NCBI RefSeq assembly: GCF_006210265.1
Contig: NZ_VCNC01000002.1
Coordinates: forward strand, 310,001-374,000
From: Desulfovibrio sp. UCD-KL4C
GTDB lineage: Bacteria; Desulfobacterota; Desulfovibrionia; Desulfovibrionales; Desulfovibrionaceae
Direction: 5' to 3'
Length of the DNA: 64,000 bases
Each line of letters starts with the position of its first letter. Position 1 is the first letter of the stretch. A program made the translations under genes and the position numbers. Below are positions 19,609 to 27,542 of the stretch, piece after piece. The notes below the pieces were generated by a model, which was not told the DNA's origin, did no database searches, and saw nothing but the letters and a program-made list of their open reading frames with translations.

Positions 19609-20775
19609 TTAATATCTTCTCTTAGCGCTGCCGGCAAAGATTTCATATTCTAGCAGTCTACATTCAATTTTTGCATTATAAAAAAGAAGTCTGCGCGAAG
19701 TCTTAAGACCTATAAACTTTGCCAAATTTGAATTACCAGTAAAAACATATCCTTTATAGCCTTGGCATTTATTCTTCAAAAAATCGCCAATAGCCGTATA
19801 AATTTTTTCTAACAGGGTAGAATTTCCGAGTCTTTCGCCATATTCAGGATTAAAAAAGATAACTCCCTTCCCTTCAGGAATTTCTGTATCACGAAAATCA
19901 CAAACTTCAAACTCTATGTGATGCTCAACACCGGCAGCACGAGCATTTTTGCGGGCAGCGTCTACAGCTTCAGGGTCAAGGTCAGTTGCTATAATTTTCC
20001 CGTCAATAGAATTACGTTCTCTGTCTTCAGCCTCAATACATAAATTATCCCAATATGCTTCATTATACCCCGGTAGATTCATAAAAGCATATGTATCACG
20101 AATCAAACCCGGAGCTCCTGAAAGAGCGATTAATGCAGCTTCAATAGCGAGAGTTCCACTACCGCACATAGGAGAAATAAAATTTCCACGACCATTCCAC
20201 CCTGAAGCTTTAATTAAAGTTGCAGCCAGAGTTTCTTGCAATGGGGCTTTGTGCGGAAGCTTTCTATATCCTCTTTTAGAAAGAGGTACGCCGGAAGTAT
20301 CAAGATAAATAGTACAATCATCATCTCTCCAATGAAGAAAAACAATAATCCCAGTCATATCCGGACCGGACGAAGGACGGCGGCCTAATTTTTCACGAAT
20401 TTTATCAACAATAGCGTCTTTAACCTTCACATTTGCAAAACGAGTATCATTGATAGTTTCAGTGATAACTGAAGATGTAATGGTCAAATAATCATCTGGA
20501 GAAAGGATTCGTTCCCATTCCATTTCTCTGACTTCATCATACATCTGATCAGGAGTTGCAGCCTTAAACTTTTTAAGCTGATACAATACGCGATGACCGC
20601 AACGAGTCCATAGATTAAGCCGCATACACTCATTAAGAGAAGCTTTAGTTTCGACCCCTGCATAAAATTCATTTCTTACTTTAAATCCCATCTTCGAAAT
20701 TTCTTCCGCTAGATAAGGTGAAAAACCTTTAGGACAAGTGACCATAACTACACTTTTGCGTTCAAAATCGAGCAT
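19609..20775 (-). CDS. THUMP-domain rRNA methyltransferase (RlmL-like)
   Basis: This 388-residue protein joins an N-terminal THUMP RNA-binding region to an RlmL/UPF0020-type S-adenosylmethionine-dependent methyltransferase domain. The likely target is guanine N2 in 23S rRNA. Conserved elements are SPMCGSGTLAIEAALIA near residue 200 and ATDLDPEAVDAARKNA near residue 265. Motif IV reads NPEYGERLG, where the usual sequence is NPPYGERLG. It lacks the RlmK half of the E. coli fusion. GAGGATATA precedes the ATG. Confidence 0.85.
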   Translation of the reverse strand: MLDFERKSVVMVTCPKGFSPYLAEEISKMGFKVRNEFYAGVETKASLNECMRLNLWTRCGHRVLYQLKKFKAATPDQMYDEVREMEWERILSPDDYLTITSSVITETINDTRFANVKVKDAIVDKIREKLGRRPSSGPDMTGIIVFLHWRDDDCTIYLDTSGVPLSKRGYRKLPHKAPLQETLAATLIKASGWNGRGNFISPMCGSGTLAIEAALIALSGAPGLIRDTYAFMNLPGYNEAYWDNLCIEAEDRERNSIDGKIIATDLDPEAVDAARKNARAAGVEHHIEFEVCDFRDTEIPEGKGVIFFNPEYGERLGNSTLLEKIYTAIGDFLKNKCQGYKGYVFTGNSNLAKFIGLKTSRRLLFYNAKIECRLLEYEIFAGSAKRRY

Positions 20776-21150
20776 TATATCCTCACTGAGCGTGATTTTT
20801 GTAATTGACTATTTGAAATTGTTTGTAACGGATATACATAAAAATTGAAATTCACAAATATTTTGTGGAACAGATAAAAAATCTCAAAAGATATTTGATT
20901 AATCTATCGATCCCCCCTTTCATATCCTTTTCCCGTAAGACTTCAAAATTACGTCTGAAAACAACTTAAAAATATAATATAACGAAGATACATATATTTT
21001 TATAACACTATAACCTTTTAAATTTTATGAGTATTGAATGAAAGTTTTTAAAATTCTATTAATTTCTTGTTTTATGCTGGTTGTATCAAAGGAGGCGGGC
21101 AAAAAGGGAAAACGTGTTAGTAGAGAATTTTTATTCGCAGAATCAATTAT
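20776..21150. other. AT-rich intergenic region without a recognisable gene
   Basis: This 375-base region separates the RlmL-like gene start from the TPR gene stop. It includes the promoter side of the methyltransferase gene. A 48-codon open frame at 21038-21184 starts inside it, but it has no good support. No RNA gene or strong terminator was seen. Confidence 0.45.
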
Positions 21151-22710
21151 CTATTTAGAAAAAAGATTACTTAAGAAGCCTTGAACTTGTTCAATCATCG
21201 TGGGAACTCCAACCTCTTTATAAAGACCTAAAGACTCAATCAACAATTCCTCTGCGCCATCAAAGTCACCCTGAATTTGCCGGATTAAGCCGAGGCGACA
21301 GTATTGGATGGCCATTCCTTCTTTGCGCCCCAATTCCTTGTCAGTTTCCAGAGCCTTACGACAAAAGTACTCAGCGGCAACACAGTCACCCTGAGTTTGG
21401 CGAATAGTTCCGAGGTGGCCGTATCGAATGGCCATACCTTCTTTGCAACACAGTTCCTTATCAATTTCCAGAGCCTTAAGACAAAAATACTCAGCTGCAA
21501 CGTAGTCACCTTGAGCTTGGCGGATAGCACCGAGGTTGCCATAATCAGCAGCCATACCTTCTTTACGTCCAAATTCTTTGTTAATTTCAAGAGCCTTTAG
21601 ATAAAGAATTTCTGCGCCATCAAGATCACCCTGAATTGTAAGGATAACACCAAGGTTGGCGTAATCCACAGCCATACCTTCTTTACATCCGAGTTCTTTG
21701 TTAATTTCAAAAGCCTTTAGATAAAAGGCCCCTGCTCCATCAAGGTCACCCTTAGTTTTACGGATAACGCCAAGACTGCCATAATCAGCAGCCATACTTG
21801 CTTTACATCCGATTTTTTTGTCAATTTTAAGAGCCTTTATATAAAATGCCTCTGCGCCATCAAGGTCACCCTTAATTTTATGGATAACGCCAAGGTGGTA
21901 GTAATTCCCTGCAATGCCATCTTTGAACCCGAGCTCTTTGTTAATTTTAAGAGCCTTTAGATAAAAAGCTTCTCCTCCATCAAGATCACCCTTAATTTGG
22001 CGAATAATTCCAAGATGACTGTAAGCTACAGCCTTCAATTTTATATCACTAGTAGATTCGCCAATTTTCAAAACTTCGTTATAAGCTTTTGAAGCATCAC
22101 TTAGCTGCCCAAGTATACTTAGCAAATGGCCCAGCTGGTTCCAGCCATTAGCATTATTAGGATCAAGTTCTACAGAATTTTGATAGGCTTCAAGTGCCTC
22201 TTGTGTATCATTTCTAAATGCTAAGGCTCCTAAACGTCTATAAGCTTGAGCCGACTCTATTTTCTCTACCTGCGCTTTTGCATCAGTTTCTTTTGATTTG
22301 ATTAATTTGTATTCAGCAATCTTACGAAAAATCTCTTTTGCTTTGTCAGAATTACCTGCAACAAATTCACGCTCTGCTTCTTGCGCTAATTCAGCTGTTT
22401 CGTCATGCTTTTCTAATTCTCGCAACCCTTCAACAACATCTTCCAAAGCGCGTATTTCTTCATCTTTGGACTGGAGGGATTGAGTTGCATCGAGAAGGCG
22501 ATCTCGATTATCATTTGAGCTGCTAGCTAGTTTTATAGCGACTTCTTCTGGAGTGCTTTTAATTAAATCATGAGTCTTATTCTTAGAAAATGATTTGAAT
22601 AAAAAATAGATGCCAGCACAGGCCATTCCTAAACCTGTAAGAAATAAACCGCCGAAAGCAATTTTATTTATGTCACTCAAATTTATAAACCAATCCCACA
22701 ACCCAATCAT
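21151..22710 (-). CDS. Membrane-anchored tetratricopeptide repeat protein
   Basis: This 519-residue protein has one N-terminal membrane segment near residues 14-36, a short coiled-coil-like region, and about eight to nine TPR units. From residue ~240 on, seven units of exactly 40 residues share the core GDLDGAEAFYLKALKINKEL, as in kinesin-light-chain-type repeats. Such repeats usually mediate protein contacts. I chose ATG at 22710 with TTGGAG upstream; the longer frame would need a TTG. The partner is unknown, and its neighbours (AT-rich gaps, a truncated gene, tRNA-Leu) suggest accessory DNA. Confidence 0.75.
   Translation of the reverse strand: MIGLWDWFINLSDINKIAFGGLFLTGLGMACAGIYFLFKSFSKNKTHDLIKSTPEEVAIKLASSSNDNRDRLLDATQSLQSKDEEIRALEDVVEGLRELEKHDETAELAQEAEREFVAGNSDKAKEIFRKIAEYKLIKSKETDAKAQVEKIESAQAYRRLGALAFRNDTQEALEAYQNSVELDPNNANGWNQLGHLLSILGQLSDASKAYNEVLKIGESTSDIKLKAVAYSHLGIIRQIKGDLDGGEAFYLKALKINKELGFKDGIAGNYYHLGVIHKIKGDLDGAEAFYIKALKIDKKIGCKASMAADYGSLGVIRKTKGDLDGAGAFYLKAFEINKELGCKEGMAVDYANLGVILTIQGDLDGAEILYLKALEINKEFGRKEGMAADYGNLGAIRQAQGDYVAAEYFCLKALEIDKELCCKEGMAIRYGHLGTIRQTQGDCVAAEYFCRKALETDKELGRKEGMAIQYCRLGLIRQIQGDFDGAEELLIESLGLYKEVGVPTMIEQVQGFLSNLFSK
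21265..21999 (-). repeat. Tandem 120-bp coding repeats in the TPR gene
   Basis: About six to seven copies of a 120-bp unit, each encoding one 40-residue TPR, follow one another. Several phrases such as the complement of 'catcaaggtcaccctta' recur nearly unchanged, so similarity is visible in the DNA as well as in the protein. Confidence 0.7.
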
Positions 22711-23217
22711 GCTATTTACTCCAATCAAAGACTATCTATATTAATTATCAACAGCAATTTTATTTATAATATAAGCGCACATAGAACATTACCTACTTAA
22801 CCACAACAAGATTTTATTGATAATACTCTCAAAAACTAGACGTCTATAAACGAAAGTTGTTGTCTTAGGAATAATTAAGTAGGAGATTTTATTATTTTTT
22901 GGGGTAACTATTTTATTTACTTACGAGGATTTATCAAATAAATTTTAACAACAATGAGAAGTACTACATTATGACAAACAAATATAAATACCAAAAAAGT
23001 TAATTTTAAAATAAAACAGAGAAAAATTTGAATCTAATATAGATAAATCAAATTTGATACAAATGACATAGCGGCTTTAGCGCTCTTTACAACAACGATC
23101 TATACATTTATTTTTTACAATTAACTCAACTATATAAAGATATATTTGCAGAGTGTCCTGCTGAAGTAGCATTGCTGATAATCCCATCAAGCCTCATTTT
23201 ATGGAAAGAGGGGTAAC
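22711..23217. other. Long AT-rich intergenic region
   Basis: These 507 bases between the TPR gene start and a truncated exported-protein gene contain no recognisable gene. A 9-bp inverted repeat, CCTACTTAA at 22792-22800 and TTAAGTAGG at 22875-22883, has an inner ACAACAA/TTGTTGT pairing. It could fold as an imperfect hairpin. The remainder is very AT-rich. A ribosome-binding-like GAGGGG precedes the ATG at 23218. Confidence 0.45.
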
Positions 23218-23484
23218 ATGTCTTTCAATTCTAAATCTTCGCTGATCAGTGCCGTAGTGGTATTTTTTTTAGTGCTCACTGTTGCCGACAGTTTTGCAGA
23301 AGATCTCTACGTAGTGGACAGGGGGATTATTTATCTGACAACGTATGGACAACCGAATAAAATCACGACATATTCAGCATCAGGAACATCTCCTTCTCCC
23401 ATCACAGAAACCGAAATAATTGGTGCCAGTACTAATATAGAGGAATATCCATATTCACTATTCGTTAAAAACGGTGAGATTTAA
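23218..23484 (+). pseudogene. Truncated exported protein fragment
   Basis: The frame encodes 88 residues: a good signal peptide (hydrophobic core AVVVFFLVLTVADSFA, cut after SFA), then about 60 residues beginning EDLYVVDRG. That start, with repeated Tyr/Thr strands, reminds me of the first blade of a secreted beta-propeller or NHL-type protein. The frame stops at a TAA just as a second repeat seems to begin (YPYSLFVKNGEI), and no continuation is visible in the other frames downstream. It is probably the 5' remnant of a longer gene. A short functional secreted peptide cannot be excluded. Confidence 0.5.
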
Positions 23485-23599
23485 ATTCCCATAACTAACC
23501 AACACTACTTCCCTTACTCCTTTAACCCCTCGCACCGTGTCCGTTATCTATAATGATGTTAAATTGTATTCTATAAAACATTATAAAGACTGTTTAAAT

Positions 23600-23646
23600 A
23601 AAAAAAGCTCCCAAGACCGATGTGCTAAACATCTATCTAAGGAGCT
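23600..23646 (-). terminator. Terminator downstream of tRNA-Leu
   Basis: On the minus strand AGCTCC pairs with GGAGCT around an inner stem GATGT/ACATC, followed by seven T residues. It begins 15 bases past the tRNA CCA end. Confidence 0.75.
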
Positions 23647-23660
23647 GTTTTTATTCAGGT

Positions 23661-23744
23661 TGGTGCGAAAGGAGAGACTCGAACTCTCACGGATTAACCG
23701 CTGGATCCTAAATCCAGTGCGTCTACCAATTCCGCCACTCTCGC
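23661..23744 (-). tRNA. tRNA-Leu (anticodon TAG)
   Basis: This 84-base gene includes an encoded CCA. The acceptor stem is GCGAGAG with CTTTCGC (one G-T pair). The anticodon arm is CTGGA-TTTAGGA-TCCAG, giving anticodon TAG, which reads CUA and other CUN leucine codons. A class II variable arm and a GTTCGAGTC T loop are present. A consensus promoter and a terminator frame the gene. Confidence 0.95.
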
Positions 23745-23823
23745 AACCAGTTTTGCCTGTTGCTATACGGCAATTACACTTAATCAATACGATTTAGTCT
23801 AGAACCGCTGCAACAGAAGATGG

Positions 23824-23852
23824 TTTATATAGAGGTCGTTAAACATTGTCAA
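23824..23852 (-). promoter_or_regulatory. Sigma-70 promoter of tRNA-Leu
   Basis: On the minus strand TTGACA, a 17-base spacer and TATAAA match the housekeeping consensus almost perfectly. The predicted start lies about 70 bases before the tRNA. Confidence 0.75.
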
Positions 23853-23894
23853 CAAAAATTACACTTTATATTAACATTCCCTACATTTTTGTAT

Positions 23895-25256
23895 TTAACT
23901 TTTCAAAAAACTGATTACACGGATAAGTTTTTCTTCAAGATCTTGAAAGTCCTTACCTAAAATTCTCACAAAAGGCTCAACCCCAATATCTCCTGGATCG
24001 CAGACAACATCCACTTTGGTTACATCATCATGATTAGCAAGAGCCTCACAGGTTCCCCATTCAAGAGAACTTCCGATCTCTCTATTCAAACCGTTAGGCT
24101 TATCTGCAAGATCAAACCATGCTTCAACAAAGCCGCATTTTGCAATTGCGGTTATAATTTGATCATTATATTTAATGCCGACCGCACAGTTAATGTCAGG
24201 GTTATGTTTTCTAGCACAAAGGATAACCTTTGCCATATGTATCGATGCTCCGAAGGCAGGATAACCGCCAACAAGAATTTCCCCCTTACGGGTACAACTA
24301 ACACGCCCGGTAAATGCTGCGACTCCGTCTATCTCCGTTGCGCAAGGAAGGGCCGCGACAACATTCATCCGGCTTTCTGGGATTAACTTATTAAGTCCGA
24401 CCATTTTAGTCAGTCGTAATCCGCATTCATGCAGATCTGACAGAAGCCCTTCTTTCATATCCGTAATCAACATAGGTGCAAGATGGTTTGGAGGACCACC
24501 ACCTTCCCCAAGAGCAAATCCGGCACGCAGGGCAAGATTAAGATATTTTTGAGCACCTAAAATTGCAGTAACAAGATTCTCCCCTTTTGCCAGACCGGAA
24601 GCTATCGCTGCGGAAAGAGTACATCCTGTGCCATGAGTATTTTTAGTTTTCACACGCTGTTGCATAAGTGGAATCGGTTTTTGACCTTTAACACCAAGCC
24701 AGTCAGTTGCAGCAACAGAATCAAAATGCCCTCCTTTAACCAAAACAGCTTTAGGTCCCATTTCAAGGAGAATTTCAATTGCTTTGAATACGTCTTCACG
24801 GGTTTTAATCTTCATACCTGCAAAAAGCTCTGCTTCTGGAATGTTAGGAGTAATTAGGTCAGCTAATGGAAACAACTCTTTCATTGCTTCCACGGCATCT
24901 TCCTTAAGAAGTCTTGCTCCACTGGTTGCAACACAAACAGGATCAACAACAAGTGGAAAAGATTTTCCGACTAAAGCCGCTGCGACAGATTTTATTATAG
25001 CAGCAGAAAACAGCATACCTGTCTTTGCACCCTTTACATTAACATCTGCACAAACCGTTTCAATCTGTAATGCAACAAATTCAGGTGTAACAGGCTCAAT
25101 ACCGGAAACGGTAACGGTATTCTGAGCAGTAATGGCTGTAATAACACTTGCTGCATAACACCCTAAAATAGATATTGTTTTAATGTCAGCTTGAATCCCG
25201 GCGCCACCGCCTGAGTCCGACCCGGCTATCGTTAATACGCATGGAAGCGAATTCAT
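23895..25256 (-). CDS. thiDN: Bifunctional HMP(-P) kinase / thiamine-phosphate synthase (ThiD-ThiN fusion)
   Basis: The 453-residue product joins two thiamine enzymes. Residues ~1-265 are a ThiD kinase: LTIAGSDSGGGAGIQADIK at the start, VDPVCVATSGARLL near residue 108 and the HGTGCTLSAAIA catalytic loop near residue 205. They phosphorylate hydroxymethylpyrimidine twice. Residues ~285-450 match ThiN, the archaeal-type thiamine-phosphate synthase that replaces ThiE (CDPGDIGVEPFVRILG near the end). The fusion would carry out consecutive steps up to thiamine monophosphate. No TPP riboswitch was recognised upstream. The gene stands alone. Confidence 0.85.
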   Translation of the reverse strand: MNSLPCVLTIAGSDSGGGAGIQADIKTISILGCYAASVITAITAQNTVTVSGIEPVTPEFVALQIETVCADVNVKGAKTGMLFSAAIIKSVAAALVGKSFPLVVDPVCVATSGARLLKEDAVEAMKELFPLADLITPNIPEAELFAGMKIKTREDVFKAIEILLEMGPKAVLVKGGHFDSVAATDWLGVKGQKPIPLMQQRVKTKNTHGTGCTLSAAIASGLAKGENLVTAILGAQKYLNLALRAGFALGEGGGPPNHLAPMLITDMKEGLLSDLHECGLRLTKMVGLNKLIPESRMNVVAALPCATEIDGVAAFTGRVSCTRKGEILVGGYPAFGASIHMAKVILCARKHNPDINCAVGIKYNDQIITAIAKCGFVEAWFDLADKPNGLNREIGSSLEWGTCEALANHDDVTKVDVVCDPGDIGVEPFVRILGKDFQDLEEKLIRVISFLKS

Positions 25257-25585
25257 TTTGCCTCCTTAGGCAACATATATATTTTTCTAGAATTTTTCGT
25301 ACTTTTGTACTGCCGATTAAATTTTAATTATCTTTTAGCTGTCGACCTTACTCTGGTCAACTACAGTGACCTACTATTTCTATATTAGTATGTTCATCAG
25401 GCTTATGCACAATGACTAGACATAAATATTGTGGTTTGTAGCATGAGTTAATATTAACTAACTATAAATTTCAAATTAACAAAATGCATTGCAAGCTTTA
25501 CTGAGCGGAAATAGACAGGAATTATAAACCTATTACATAATGCTCTGCTCTTGCCAGCCTCACATCTCCTCTATATGAACAGCGG
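25257..25585. other. Divergent intergenic region between thiDN and the YgiQ-type gene
   Basis: These 329 bases should hold promoters for both flanking genes. I looked for TPP-riboswitch core sequences on the minus strand and found none. A GGAGG lies directly before the thiDN ATG. No hairpin or conserved RNA was recognised. Confidence 0.45.
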
Positions 25586-27460
25586 ATGACAAAAACAATT
25601 ATCACTTCAAAAACAAAGCAACCTAATTTTCTGCCCATGACAAGAAAGGAAATGGACAGGCTCGGATGGGATGAGCCTGATATTCTTCTAGTGTCAGGAG
25701 ATAGCTATATAGATCACCCAAGTTTCGGAATCCCGCTCTTAGGCAGAGTACTAACTGCTCATGGATATAAAGTTGCGCTTATCTGTCAACCTGACTGGAA
25801 TGACACAAAACAGATTGAAGCCCTCGGACGCCCACGTTTATATGCCGGAGTCTCTGCCGGAGCACTTGATTCTATGGTTTCGCACTACACATCATTTCGT
25901 AAAAAAAGAAGTGATGATGCTTACACGCCCGGTGGAAAGGCCGGAGCCAGACCAAACCGTGCATGTATAATTTATACAAATCTTTTAAAAAAAGCGTTCA
26001 AAGGACTGCCTGTAATCTTAGGCGGGATCGAATCGTCACTGCGCCGAGTTTCGCATTTCGATTTTTGGACTGATAAAGTCCGCAAAACAATTCTTATGGA
26101 CAGCAAAGCTGACCTTTTGATTTACGGCATGGGCGAACGTGCTATGCTTGAAGCGGCAGACAGACTTTCACAAGCAGCTGAACCTTCAAACAAAGTACTG
26201 CGAAATATCAGCGGTACAGCATTTATGGGAAACATTGAAGATGTTCCTGCGGATGCGGAAGTAATAAACCTACCTTCCCATCAGGATATTATTGACGAGC
26301 CACAAATGTTAATGAAAGCAACTCTTTTGTTAGAAGAACAAGTTCACTATGGCAAGTCATGGGCAATTCAAAAAACAGACAACAGACATGTAGTAATAAC
26401 ACCACCATCACCTTACCTCACCACTGCTGAACTAGATTGGCTATATACATTGCCATTTGCAAGACTGCCCCACCCTTCTTATGAAGGAAAAGGCAGAATA
26501 CCTGCCGCTGATATGATTGAATTCAGCATAACATCTCACCGAGGATGCGGCGGAGGATGTTCTTTCTGCTCAATTGCTATGCATCAGGGAAGGCACATCC
26601 GTTCCCGCAGTAGAAAGTCCATTTTGAATGAAGCTGCTGAAATGAATTCACATGTTGATTTCAGAGGTTCTATCTCAGACATTGGTGGCCCAAGTGCTAA
26701 TATGTGGAATGCAAAATGCTCACTCGAAAGAAACATCTGCAAGCGTAAAAGCTGCCTTGTACCAAATGTCTGTCCTAACTTTAAATATGACCAGAAAGCG
26801 AACCTTGATCTATTAAAACAGACAAAGAATTTAAATGGGATAAAACATGTCCGTGTTGCCAGCGGAGTAAGGTTCGATCTAGGGCTCAAAGATCGCACAA
26901 GCTTGCGTGAAATATTTAAAGAATTTGTCGGTGGACAGTTGAAAGTAGCACCTGAGCATATCGCGCCTGTCGTTCTAAAACATATGCGCAAACCGGATCT
27001 TCCTGTATTCGAAAGCTTTCTTGAACTTTTTAAGGCTGAATCGAGCAAAGCAGGCAAAGATCAATATGTCATTCCTTACTTGATGAGTGCATTTCCTGGC
27101 TGCACTGATGCAGATATGCGCATGCTCGCTGACTGGCTTAAATCAAAAGGCTGGTCACCTAAACAGGTACAATGCTTTATCCCAACCCCTGGAACGATAG
27201 CCACTGCTATGTATTATACAGGCACATCACCGGACGGAGAACAAATCTTTGTTGCAAGGACAGATGCCCAACGTTTGAAACAGCATGGCATCCTTATTCC
27301 AGACTCAGGACGTGACCCGCGAAGTTTCCGCAATAAAGATAAACAGAGTAAACCGAAAAACAAAGATTCAAAAACTAAACAAAAAGATTTTAGAGGAAAC
27401 AAAAAATTTAAAGGAAAAGGCAAAACAGAACCATTCTTTAAAAAAAGTAAAAAAAAATAA
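25586..27460 (+). CDS. YgiQ-family radical SAM protein
   Basis: This is a 624-residue radical S-adenosylmethionine enzyme of the YgiQ family; the reaction is unknown. The N-terminal part has the family opening FLPMTRKEMDRLGWDEPD and DSYIDHPSFG. The Fe-S motif GCGGGCSFCSIAMHQGR (CxxxCxxC) lies near residue 315. More cysteines in CKRKSCLVPNVCPNF could bind an extra cluster. PEHIAPVVLKHMRKP and the C-terminal lysine-rich tail are also family traits. No strong ribosome binding site precedes the ATG. It is followed 82 bases later by the diadenylate-cyclase-domain gene. Confidence 0.9.
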   Translation: MTKTIITSKTKQPNFLPMTRKEMDRLGWDEPDILLVSGDSYIDHPSFGIPLLGRVLTAHGYKVALICQPDWNDTKQIEALGRPRLYAGVSAGALDSMVSHYTSFRKKRSDDAYTPGGKAGARPNRACIIYTNLLKKAFKGLPVILGGIESSLRRVSHFDFWTDKVRKTILMDSKADLLIYGMGERAMLEAADRLSQAAEPSNKVLRNISGTAFMGNIEDVPADAEVINLPSHQDIIDEPQMLMKATLLLEEQVHYGKSWAIQKTDNRHVVITPPSPYLTTAELDWLYTLPFARLPHPSYEGKGRIPAADMIEFSITSHRGCGGGCSFCSIAMHQGRHIRSRSRKSILNEAAEMNSHVDFRGSISDIGGPSANMWNAKCSLERNICKRKSCLVPNVCPNFKYDQKANLDLLKQTKNLNGIKHVRVASGVRFDLGLKDRTSLREIFKEFVGGQLKVAPEHIAPVVLKHMRKPDLPVFESFLELFKAESSKAGKDQYVIPYLMSAFPGCTDADMRMLADWLKSKGWSPKQVQCFIPTPGTIATAMYYTGTSPDGEQIFVARTDAQRLKQHGILIPDSGRDPRSFRNKDKQSKPKNKDSKTKQKDFRGNKKFKGKGKTEPFFKKSKKK

Positions 27461-27542
27461 TCATTACCATTGGAAATGATTAATAATTAATATAATAAAT
27501 AAGAAAAGGATTTAGCAAAACTATTACTACAGGTATTATCCA

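Noticed and set aside
21038-21184. 48-codon open frame MKVFKILLISCFMLVV...
   Set aside because: It has a hydrophobic start, but no good ribosome binding site and no family; it overlaps the TPR gene end. It could be a gene fragment, but support is too weak.
25257-25400. Possible TPP riboswitch upstream of thiDN
   Set aside because: Neither the CUGAGA nor the GAACCUGAUC-type core could be found on the minus strand.
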